Shown here piece after piece: positions 1 to 5,389 of a stretch of DNA of 8,425 bases (position 1 is its first letter; each line of letters begins with the position of its first letter). Source of the stretch: Desulfovibrionaceae bacterium (GTDB lineage Bacteria; Desulfobacterota; Desulfovibrionia; Desulfovibrionales; Desulfovibrionaceae). Below the pieces are notes generated by a model, which was given only the letters and a program-made list of their open reading frames with translations, made no database searches and was not told the DNA's origin. The stretch lies in contig CAAGJV010000422.1 in the NCBI GenBank assembly GCA_900770205.1, positions 1 through 8,425 on the forward strand, in the 5' to 3' direction. Both the position numbers and the translations under genes were made by a program.

Positions 1-470
1 CTACCTCTCCGGAAGGGGCGGCAAAAATGTACTTCGATGCCGTATTCTGCTATCTGGAACCACAGCGCCGCGCCGAAGCTTCCAAAATGCTGCGGTATAT
101 CATGCATGCCGATGCCGGGTGGGAAAGCAGCCAGCACTACGCCACCTTTGTGCAGAGGATGCGCAATTCTTCCACGCACTACATTTTCCGCAGCTTTGCT
201 GCCGGAACAAGCCCGGAAAACGGCTACCGCATGTCGCCCCAGAACTACCAGCTCGTTTATTCCGGCAAATCCTATGAACCTGATTACGTCCGCGTTTTTC
301 TCATCTCTTCCGGCTCAGACAGCCGCCGTATGCTCTGGGTCAAGCAATACGACGACGGCCTGTGGTATGTTATCAATAACGCCGACAGCTACATGAAAGT
401 GCGTGAACCAGTATCTGCACAAAGCAGATACAGCCACGATGCCGATTATGATAACGCCAGGGTTCGATAA
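1..470 (+). CDS. DUF6935-like protein, 3' part only (5' end outside window)
   Basis: The reading frame is already open at base 3 and ends with TAA at 468-470, giving 155 visible residues. The visible part begins T-S-P-E-G-A-A-K-M-Y-F-D-A-V. From memory this resembles the start of the conserved region of DUF6935 proteins (helical SPE-A-A start, then ENGY, a GADS-R-like block and a W-Y/F-L motif). Here the matching pieces are SPENGY, SSGSDSRRM and DGLWYV. The ATG at 27 has a purine-rich stretch upstream, but starting there would cut the conserved block and leave no signal peptide, so I treat the gene as truncated by the window edge. The function of the family is unknown to me. The tail after about residue 135 is polar and probably disordered. 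The next gene starts 47 bases downstream on the same strand with no visible terminator, so co-transcription is likely. The coding call is firm; the family call rests on recalled motifs. Confidence 0.8.
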   Translation, partial: TSPEGAAKMYFDAVFCYLEPQRRAEASKMLRYIMHADAGWESSQHYATFVQRMRNSSTHYIFRSFAAGTSPENGYRMSPQNYQLVYSGKSYEPDYVRVFLISSGSDSRRMLWVKQYDDGLWYVINNADSYMKVREPVSAQSRYSHDADYDNARVR

Positions 471-505
471 CCCGTTCTGCTCCAGCCTTTCCGCTATCTG
501 CAAAA

Positions 506-510
506 AAGGA
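506..510 (+). promoter_or_regulatory. Ribosome binding site of the 358-residue exported protein gene
   Basis: AAGGA lies 7 bases before the ATG at 518. This supports the start that gives a complete signal peptide. Confidence 0.7.
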
Positions 511-517
511 CAAAACA

Positions 518-1594
518 ATGCGCGCAGTTACCTCACTCTGCATGGCAGCGGCATTTTCCCTTATCCTTCCTCTGGCAGCCCATGCCGGGCAGGAAGGAAA
601 TCACCAGCACGACTCTGCCTGCTACAGCCATACCCTGAACAGCATTCACCGGCTTGTTTCCAGTTACCATGAGGGAATAGAATACGAAGACGGCGCTGCC
701 GGCATTTTTGAAGCTGTTGCCTATCAGAAAGCCACCGCAGAAAACATAGGCTTTGCCATACGGGATATTAATGGTGACGGCATCTCCGAACTGATCATAA
801 GCGCCATCACCGAGAAAAAGGATCAGAAAAAATACGGAAGCAAAACCTATGCCGTGTTCAGCTGCGTCAATGGCGAGGTTCGTTCTTCTCTGGAAGGAAC
901 AGCCAGGAACGCTTTCTGGTATACCGGAAAAGGAACCTTCTTCAATTATGGGTCCGATGGCGCTTCCACCACCATAGCAGCCTCCTTCACGCTTTCTTCA
1001 AAAGGAGCGCCTCTCACGCTTAATGATTTTTATTTTTCCGCCGCCAAAATTCCCGGAAGCAACCAGAGCCTGTACTTCCATAACACCTCGGGAAGCATGG
1101 ACCCTGCTGCTTCCAGCAAGCTGGAAGCAGCATCTTTTGCCAGCGCCATAGAAAATCTCAAAGATGCCATTACCTATATAGAGCTGACTCCATTCTCGGA
1201 ATATGCTCCTGCGGAAAAGCAGTCTCATGGCTCCAAAGCTCTGGTGCAGGCAAAACTTGCAGAAGGCGCATTGCCTGCCGGATGCCAGGAATTCATAGCC
1301 GATACCACAGCTCCTCAGACCAGGATTCTCCTGACAACCGAAGGCCGGATTGAAAATTTCAAGGTTCTTGAACTCACCCTTCTTAATGTCGATGACAATG
1401 GCAAACCCAGCTTTTCCACCAAAACGCTGCATAGCTGCGGCATTTCTTCGGAACAGCCCCTTTTGCTGACCATAACGATATACGGATCGGTGCCCCGCTA
1501 TGGCATAGGCTATATGGACGAGGAAGGAAGCATAAGGAAGTTTTTCATAGGCCTCAGCGGAGAAGACGGCTCTCTTCTCCTGACACCTTTCTAG
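518..1594 (+). CDS. Exported protein of unknown function with a calcium-loop-like DxNxDG motif
   Basis: This encodes a 358-residue protein. Residues 1-23 form a clear Sec signal peptide (hydrophobic core, then A-H-A before G24), so the mature protein is periplasmic or outside the cell. Residues 83-94 read DINGDGISELII. That has D, N and D at loop positions 1, 3 and 5 followed by G, as in EF-hand, dockerin and FG-GAP type calcium loops. Only one such loop is visible. The rest looks like a mixed alpha/beta domain with Tyr-, Phe- and Gly-rich strands, and I recognise no catalytic motif. Cysteines at about 35 and 115, and two more in the C-terminal half, could form disulfides in the periplasm. 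The start has an AAGGA site. The gene lies 47 bases after the DUF6935-like gene and is followed by a shared bidirectional terminator. A 13-base perfect inverted repeat lies inside the coding region. Calcium binding is an inference from the motif; the overall function is unknown. Confidence 0.88.
   Translation: MRAVTSLCMAAAFSLILPLAAHAGQEGNHQHDSACYSHTLNSIHRLVSSYHEGIEYEDGAAGIFEAVAYQKATAENIGFAIRDINGDGISELIISAITEKKDQKKYGSKTYAVFSCVNGEVRSSLEGTARNAFWYTGKGTFFNYGSDGASTTIAASFTLSSKGAPLTLNDFYFSAAKIPGSNQSLYFHNTSGSMDPAASSKLEAASFASAIENLKDAITYIELTPFSEYAPAEKQSHGSKALVQAKLAEGALPAGCQEFIADTTAPQTRILLTTEGRIENFKVLELTLLNVDDNGKPSFSTKTLHSCGISSEQPLLLTITIYGSVPRYGIGYMDEEGSIRKFFIGLSGEDGSLLLTPF
1105..1132. repeat. 13-base perfect inverted repeat inside the 358-residue gene
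   Basis: The arms TGCTGCTTCCAGC (1105-1117) and GCTGGAAGCAGCA (1120-1132) are exact reverse complements separated by AA. As RNA this would fold as a long GC-rich stem with a tiny loop. On the plus strand it is followed at once by TCTTTT, so it looks terminator-like within the gene. It encodes the stretch A-A-S-S-K-L-E-A-A-S. Confidence 0.85.
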
Positions 1595-1612
1595 TATTCC
1601 TCCTCTCTGCAG

Positions 1613-1644
1613 AAAAGAGCATGCCCTTGCGGACATGCTCTTTT
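1613..1644. terminator. Bidirectional intrinsic terminator between convergent genes
   Basis: AAAAGAGCATG (1613-1623) pairs with CATGCTCTTTT (1634-1644) around a 10-base centre. The plus-strand transcript then reads TTTTGTTTT. On the minus strand the stem ends in TTTT. It sits in the 87-base gap between the plus-strand gene ending at 1594 and the minus-strand gene ending at 1682, so it can stop both. Confidence 0.85.
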
Positions 1645-1681
1645 GTTTTCTTCCATTTCCAGGACTACAGTCTCCCAGGCA

Positions 1682-3355
1682 TCATTTCTTTCTGAGGAAT
1701 AATCCTTCCGGCGTGGCGCCATTGCCTATATGGGAACACATATCCCGCTCCGTTACATAGCGGGAAACGAGGAAATCATTATACAGCATCAGCTCAACCG
1801 CACAGGATTCTTCGGCTTCAATAAGGATTCTGTTGCCCTCCAGCCGTGCGGTGGCACTTTCTCCCGTAAGGGCATCTTCCGGAAAACAAGCGGCTCGGCG
1901 GGAAGGCTCCCCTGTCAGGGCTATCACGCGGTACTGCGCTGTTCCGTCATCTTTGATATTCAGCCACACGGTGCCGTCATCGTAGTTTTCCCCAAAGCTG
2001 TAGGCATACGTTCCAGAGGCGTGCTTCTTGTCGAATTCCCAGCGGTAAGGAGGATGTTTTCTCTCCATTCCCATGATTTCCATGGAAAACTTTTTTCCTT
2101 CCTTGAACTCAAAACCTTCATTGTTCTTCTTTTCGATAACTCTCGGGCGCCCGTACCATGTTCCAGACAGTTTGCCTCGCGCAAGGGTCACTTTCATCGT
2201 GCCGGAAACATCGCCATTCGAAAGCATTTCGTGAAGCCTGAACGAATCCTGCCCTTCTTCTCTTCCCAGAAGGCGTATGGGCGTTTTCGCTTTTGTTGCC
2301 GTATACACAAGTTCTCCGGAAGCAAGGCCATCCTTCACATCAAACCAGAGGGAAACAGGGATCTTTCCGTTAATCTTTCCATGGCCCTCGTAGTACAGCA
2401 CTGCGGAAACGTTCTTTTCTTTCTTCTCGTCCTGCCCAGCTTTTTTCTGGGAAAATTCAGCATTAATCTGGGCGGTAATACGCTGTTTCAGCCCTTCAGG
2501 CTCTTTCATCCCCTGTGCTTTTACGCCGGCAAGAAATTCTTCGATGAGCTTTCCCGTAAAGGTACCCCTGCTGAGTTCTGCCACATCTTCCAGAAATTCC
2601 TTCGTCCAGTCTGTCATCACGCCCCCCTTATGAACAGGGAAGGTCATGGAGGCAGGAAGGCTGCAGAACAGCATGAGATCGATATAGCTGTGGTAACGCT
2701 TCAAAGCATAGGGCGCATAAGAATTGGATGGCTGCTCACGAAGAAATTTTTCCCACTGAACAGCCCACTCTGCCAGAGAATCCAGCCCCCAGAACAGGGT
2801 TTGGTCATCGTGCAGCGCATCGCTGGAAAGCGGCTGCGATACAAGAATATCGATAAAAGCCCTGCACTCCGGGCTCAGGCGGGTATGCTTATAAAATTTT
2901 CCATAATCAAAGGTAAGAAAGGCCATGCCTTCTTCGGCCGCAGGCACCATCCCGTACCTGCCAAGAATATCCAGAACCTTGCGATCGTCAGCAGAGAGTA
3001 CCGATGGATCCTGTATGGCCTTCGACCATCTCTCCAGCACCGGTTCTGCCACAGCTTCCACCTTTCCTTTGGTTTCCGTTGTCTGAAGATAGCTGAGGAT
3101 CGAAGCCTCCTCTTCTGTTAAATTGCGGACGATATCTCTCTCTTCCATGGCGGCATGAGAAGCAAGACGGGAATTATATTCCCCTGCCCATGCCTGCAAG
3201 GCAGCCTGTAAAGCAGATTCATTCACCGTTCCATGGCATGCCGCATCTGCGGCCGTTACATCCGGTACATAATCAACAGGCACGGCCCATACTGGCGATG
3301 AAAAAAGCATAAGCCCCAGCGAAAGAAACACTGTCGTTTTTCCCATCAATTTCAT
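1682..3355 (-). CDS. Exported protein of unknown function, tandem paralogue A, with long beta-rich C-terminus
   Basis: This encodes 557 residues. I chose the ATG at 3353-3355 because GGTGGGG lies 4 bases before it and residues 1-24 then form a signal peptide ending V-W-A before V25. A longer frame from 3409 would overlap the upstream gene. Residues about 35-302 align with the neighbouring paralogue: shared motifs are C-x-x-x-VNE, EPVL-RW, FWG/WYG, LM-FC-LP-SM-FP, GTFT and a final I-A-Q-I-N-A-E-F. Conserved Cys40 and Cys231 may form a disulfide. A Lys/Glu/Gln linker (about 302-316) leads to a C-terminal part absent from the paralogue. Residues about 317-403 (YYEGHGKINGKIPVSLWF, then repeated G-x-L/V-x-G-x strands) look like a small beta-barrel or meander. 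Residues about 462-557, with Cys490, Cys518 and Cys540, form another beta-rich block. It is the last gene of a three-gene operon, 14 bases after the previous stop, and ends before a terminator. Export is well supported; function is unknown. Confidence 0.88.
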   Translation of the reverse strand: MKLMGKTTVFLSLGLMLFSSPVWAVPVDYVPDVTAADAACHGTVNESALQAALQAWAGEYNSRLASHAAMEERDIVRNLTEEEASILSYLQTTETKGKVEAVAEPVLERWSKAIQDPSVLSADDRKVLDILGRYGMVPAAEEGMAFLTFDYGKFYKHTRLSPECRAFIDILVSQPLSSDALHDDQTLFWGLDSLAEWAVQWEKFLREQPSNSYAPYALKRYHSYIDLMLFCSLPASMTFPVHKGGVMTDWTKEFLEDVAELSRGTFTGKLIEEFLAGVKAQGMKEPEGLKQRITAQINAEFSQKKAGQDEKKEKNVSAVLYYEGHGKINGKIPVSLWFDVKDGLASGELVYTATKAKTPIRLLGREEGQDSFRLHEMLSNGDVSGTMKVTLARGKLSGTWYGRPRVIEKKNNEGFEFKEGKKFSMEIMGMERKHPPYRWEFDKKHASGTYAYSFGENYDDGTVWLNIKDDGTAQYRVIALTGEPSRRAACFPEDALTGESATARLEGNRILIEAEESCAVELMLYNDFLVSRYVTERDMCSHIGNGATPEGLFLRKK

Positions 3356-3359
3356 TTTT

Positions 3360-3366
3360 CCCCACC
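3360..3366 (-). promoter_or_regulatory. Ribosome binding site deciding the start of paralogue A
   Basis: On the minus strand GGTGGGG lies 4 bases before the ATG at 3355, inside the 14-base gap after the upstream stop codon. It favours 3355 over the longer frame from 3409 and over the internal ATG at 3346. Confidence 0.65.
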
Positions 3367-3369
3367 AGG

Positions 3370-4671
3370 CTAGAAGTAAATATCCACATAATCCACCACG
3401 GGATCGCATGGGTTGAGCCGGTGCGGCTCCTGCAGCCGCCAGTATTTTCTTTTTCCTGTAGATTTGAACTCAAACGTTCCTTCACGAGTGCATACGGCTC
3501 CATGGGCAATATGGCTCACTCTGGTCACCAGCTCTCCTGTTACGGTAAAGGTGGCTTCATCCATCACCGTTACGTTGCCCTTCAGAGTGACATAATCTCC
3601 CTGATGCTTCTGCGCAGCATCGATATACAGGCCGGATTCTGTTCTGGATACCGTTGCCGTTCCCATTTTGCCGCCCTCTATCCACTGCAGGGAGAACATA
3701 TGCCTGCCTACGATCTTCTGTTCTGCCTTGCTCAGAGAATCGCTTTTCTTCTGCGCTTCAGGCTTCTGCTGAACGTCGAGGCCAAATTCCTTGTCGATCT
3801 GAGCGAACATGCGTTTCTTCAGGCTAGAAGGCAGCTTGCCGCCGTTGGCATTAATAGCCGAAAGGGATTCGCTGATAATGCGGGAGGTGAATGTACCGGC
3901 GCTGTTTTCCGCAGCAGTGCGCAGAAGATCCTTGAGATTATCTGTCATTCTATATCCATTGCTCTTGGGAAAGGCCATGGAATTGGGTAGATCGCAAAAA
4001 ATCATAAGCTCTATAAGCTTCTTATACTGCTTTCCCGCCTCCTGCAGAAAGGGGCTGTTCTGGTGATTCTGCATAAAACGTTCCCACTCTGCGGCAAACG
4101 CTCCCATATCCGCCGGCCCATACCATAAGCCACCATCGCTATAAAGAACTTTAGGCTGTTCCTGCATGATCTGCAGGAACGCTCTGCCATCTTCGCTAAA
4201 TTTTATACGCTTCTGGAAAAATATTTCATCAGCATCCAGATACGGGCAGCCTTCTACTATCCCTTTTTTTATTCCATAGCCTTCCAGCAGAGCAAAAATC
4301 TTTCTTTCGGCAGCAGAAAGTTTGGCCTCATCAAAATCAGTTCCAGCCCAGCGCTGAAGGACAGGCTCCAAAACGGCGTCTCCCATCATGTGTGCGGCAT
4401 CTTTAAGAGGGAGCAGAAAATCGTTTTTGTCGTCCGCAAGAATTTTAATTGCCTGCGTCTCGTTCTTTTTCTCCAGAAAGGAAAGATTATCATTAAACTG
4501 CTTTACCCACTCCTGCAGCGATTTCAGAAGTTCCGCTTCATTGACCGCGTTGTCACAGGCCACATCGGAAATTTGGACCTTCTTCAGCGGTGTTGCCGGT
4601 ACCGCATACGCCTGTGCAGAAATTCCCAGCAATAAAAAACCTGCGGCCATTCCCTTCAAGATAATGTTCAT
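3370..4671 (-). CDS. Exported protein of unknown function, tandem paralogue B, with short lipocalin-like C-terminus
   Basis: This encodes 433 residues with a signal peptide at 1-23 (A-Y-A before V24). The mature N-terminus starts VP, as in paralogue A. Residues about 34-296 form a mostly helical domain aligned end to end with paralogue A. Shared motifs are VAC-x-x-x-VNEAEL, EPVLQRW, LMIFCDLPNSMAFP, GTFTSRII and the final FAQIDKEF. Cys39 and Cys226 match the conserved cysteines of A. A charged Lys/Gln/Ser linker (about 300-320) follows. The C-terminal part (about 325-433) is beta-rich, with Cys394 and Cys422 and an aromatic tail KRKYWRLQ...DYVDIYF. It could be a small barrel of lipocalin type, but that is a guess. 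This tail has no counterpart in A. The gene is 9 bases after the SH3-like gene and 14 bases before A, so all three are very likely co-transcribed. I see no enzyme motif, and the function is unknown. Confidence 0.88.
   Translation of the reverse strand: MNIILKGMAAGFLLLGISAQAYAVPATPLKKVQISDVACDNAVNEAELLKSLQEWVKQFNDNLSFLEKKNETQAIKILADDKNDFLLPLKDAAHMMGDAVLEPVLQRWAGTDFDEAKLSAAERKIFALLEGYGIKKGIVEGCPYLDADEIFFQKRIKFSEDGRAFLQIMQEQPKVLYSDGGLWYGPADMGAFAAEWERFMQNHQNSPFLQEAGKQYKKLIELMIFCDLPNSMAFPKSNGYRMTDNLKDLLRTAAENSAGTFTSRIISESLSAINANGGKLPSSLKKRMFAQIDKEFGLDVQQKPEAQKKSDSLSKAEQKIVGRHMFSLQWIEGGKMGTATVSRTESGLYIDAAQKHQGDYVTLKGNVTVMDEATFTVTGELVTRVSHIAHGAVCTREGTFEFKSTGKRKYWRLQEPHRLNPCDPVVDYVDIYF
4158..4180. 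repeat. 9-base perfect inverted repeat inside paralogue B
   Basis: GTTCCTGCA (4158-4166) and TGCAGGAAC (4172-4180) are exact reverse complements around TGATC. They fall in the codons for F-L-Q-I-M-Q-E of paralogue B. The aligned part of paralogue A (F-I-D-I-L-V-S) lacks this repeat, so it may simply follow from the amino acids used. Confidence 0.6.
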
Positions 4672-4677
4672 GCTTTA

Positions 4678-4682
4678 CCCCT
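4678..4682 (-). promoter_or_regulatory. Ribosome binding site of paralogue B overlapping the previous stop codon
   Basis: AGGGG lies 6 bases before the ATG of paralogue B, and its AG is part of the TAG stop of the SH3-like gene (4681-4683). Ribosomes ending the first gene sit on the start signal of the next, which suggests translational coupling. Confidence 0.65.
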
Positions 4683-5217
4683 ATCTCCAGCATCCGTTAA
4701 AAACATTGGAACTCATATTCTGTTCAGAAATCCAGCCGGAAACCCGATATCCTTCCGGCTGTTCGTATTCAACCTCCGCCCAGCCAGGTTCCGTTTTCAA
4801 ATCAATATTCTTCAGCGTAAGCCTTGCCCCATCGGGAACTTCAACGACAGTCTTTCCCGGTTCCTGCAGAGAATGCGGGGCCGTATCAAGCGAGGCCTTT
4901 CCGTCTTCCGAAGATGCCGCGCAGAAGCCAATCACACTGCGATGCATCCAGCCCCTTTTTTCTCCCGCGTATACAACGGAGAACCAGGCTCCGCTCTGCC
5001 CGGTAATGGCAACGACACGCTTTTCCAGAAGTTCATCGGAAGCATCCGGCGATGCATAGGGAATAACATCGACTATTTTGCCTGAGGGCTTCTCCCGTAC
5101 ATTTGTTCCCTTCACATCGCGGTCGATAACCAGTGCCTGCAGGCTTTCCACCGCACCGGCAGAAGGAGTCGCCAGAAAAAGCGAGAAGATGAGCATAGGC
5201 AGGAATCTCTTTCCCAT
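4681..5217 (-). CDS. Exported bacterial SH3-like domain protein
   Basis: This encodes 178 residues from the ATG at 5215-5217. I prefer this start over one at 5268 because AGGGAGG lies 4 bases upstream and residues 1-22 then form a signal peptide ending S-A-G-A. Residues about 28-98 look like a bacterial SH3 (SH3b) domain. They contain TNVREKPSGKIVDVIP, the usual N-V-R-x-x-P-x-G-x-v pattern, and later WFSVVYAGEKRGWMHRS, the usual W-x-x-V...G-W pattern. Residues about 122-168 look like a second, less regular SH3 unit (PDGARLTL, GWAEVEYEQP, SGWISEQ). SH3b domains commonly bind cell-wall peptides or proteins. No catalytic domain is attached, so this is probably a binding or adaptor module in the periplasm. 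It is the first gene of the three-gene operon. Its partner is unknown, but interaction with the two exported paralogues is a reasonable guess. Confidence 0.88.
   Translation of the reverse strand: MGKRFLPMLIFSLFLATPSAGAVESLQALVIDRDVKGTNVREKPSGKIVDVIPYASPDASDELLEKRVVAITGQSGAWFSVVYAGEKRGWMHRSVIGFCAASSEDGKASLDTAPHSLQEPGKTVVEVPDGARLTLKNIDLKTEPGWAEVEYEQPEGYRVSGWISEQNMSSNVFNGCWR
4733..4761. repeat. 9-base perfect inverted repeat near the 3' end of the SH3-like gene
   Basis: CAGCCGGAA (4733-4741) and TTCCGGCTG (4753-4761) are exact reverse complements with an 11-base centre. It lies about 50 bases before the stop codon of the first operon gene. It could form an mRNA hairpin near the first junction, but no T run follows it. 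Confidence 0.55.
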
Positions 5218-5389
5218 ACTGCCTCCCTTTGCAGCTGACACAAAAGAATATGGCGTATCGTACATCAAAGGGATGGAATTTCATCATCCCATGAATGAAG
5301 CGGAAAGATTTTCCCTTTTTTCTGTCATCGTATTGATGAAAAAATCCATTCAGACAGACTGGGCGGGAGTTCCATTCTTGGGAAATGAC
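5218..5389. promoter_or_regulatory. 172-base gap expected to hold the promoter of the SH3/paralogue operon
   Basis: This gap separates the stop of the LuxR-type gene (5390) from the start of the SH3-like gene (5217), both on the minus strand. It contains AGGGAGG (5222-5228), an inverted repeat at 5270-5290, and a short palindrome GGAAAGATTTTCC (5302-5314). On the minus strand I find only weak promoter-like sequences (for example TTGATG without a good -10 at 16-18 bases). I see no convincing GC-rich terminator after the LuxR-type gene, so read-through into the operon is possible. Confidence 0.45.
5270..5290. promoter_or_regulatory. Inverted repeat GGGATG-N9-CATCCC upstream of the SH3-like gene
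   Basis: GGGATG (5270-5275) and CATCCC (5285-5290) are exact reverse complements 9 bases apart, about 53-73 bases before the start codon. The spacing and size would suit an operator for a dimeric regulator or a leader hairpin. Only one copy is seen in the window. Confidence 0.4.

Noticed and set aside
1559..1580. GGAGAAG-N8-CTTCTCC hairpin at the end of the 358-residue gene
   Set aside because: It lies within coding sequence without a following T run. The stronger hairpin at 1613-1644 explains termination.
998..1636. Open frame of 212 codons on the minus strand over the 358-residue gene
   Set aside because: It starts inside the terminator hairpin, lacks a ribosome site and opposes a gene with a good start and signal peptide.
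1730..3121. Open frame of 463 codons on the plus strand opposite paralogue A
   Set aside because: The minus strand here has a signal peptide, a ribosome site and clear similarity to the neighbouring paralogue. The plus-strand translation is rich in His, Arg, Phe and Cys with no signal or motif.
3356..3409. Longer N-terminus for paralogue A starting at 3409
   Set aside because: It would overlap the end of paralogue B, add a non-signal stretch before the signal peptide, and ignore the ribosome site before 3355.
5218..5268. Longer N-terminus for the SH3-like protein starting at 5268
   Set aside because: The added 17 residues precede a complete signal peptide, and the best ribosome site (AGGGAGG) lies just before the ATG at 5217.
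5302..5326. GGAAAGATTTTCC followed by a T run as a terminator on the plus strand
   Set aside because: The stem is only 5 A/T-rich pairs, and no plus-strand gene ends nearby.
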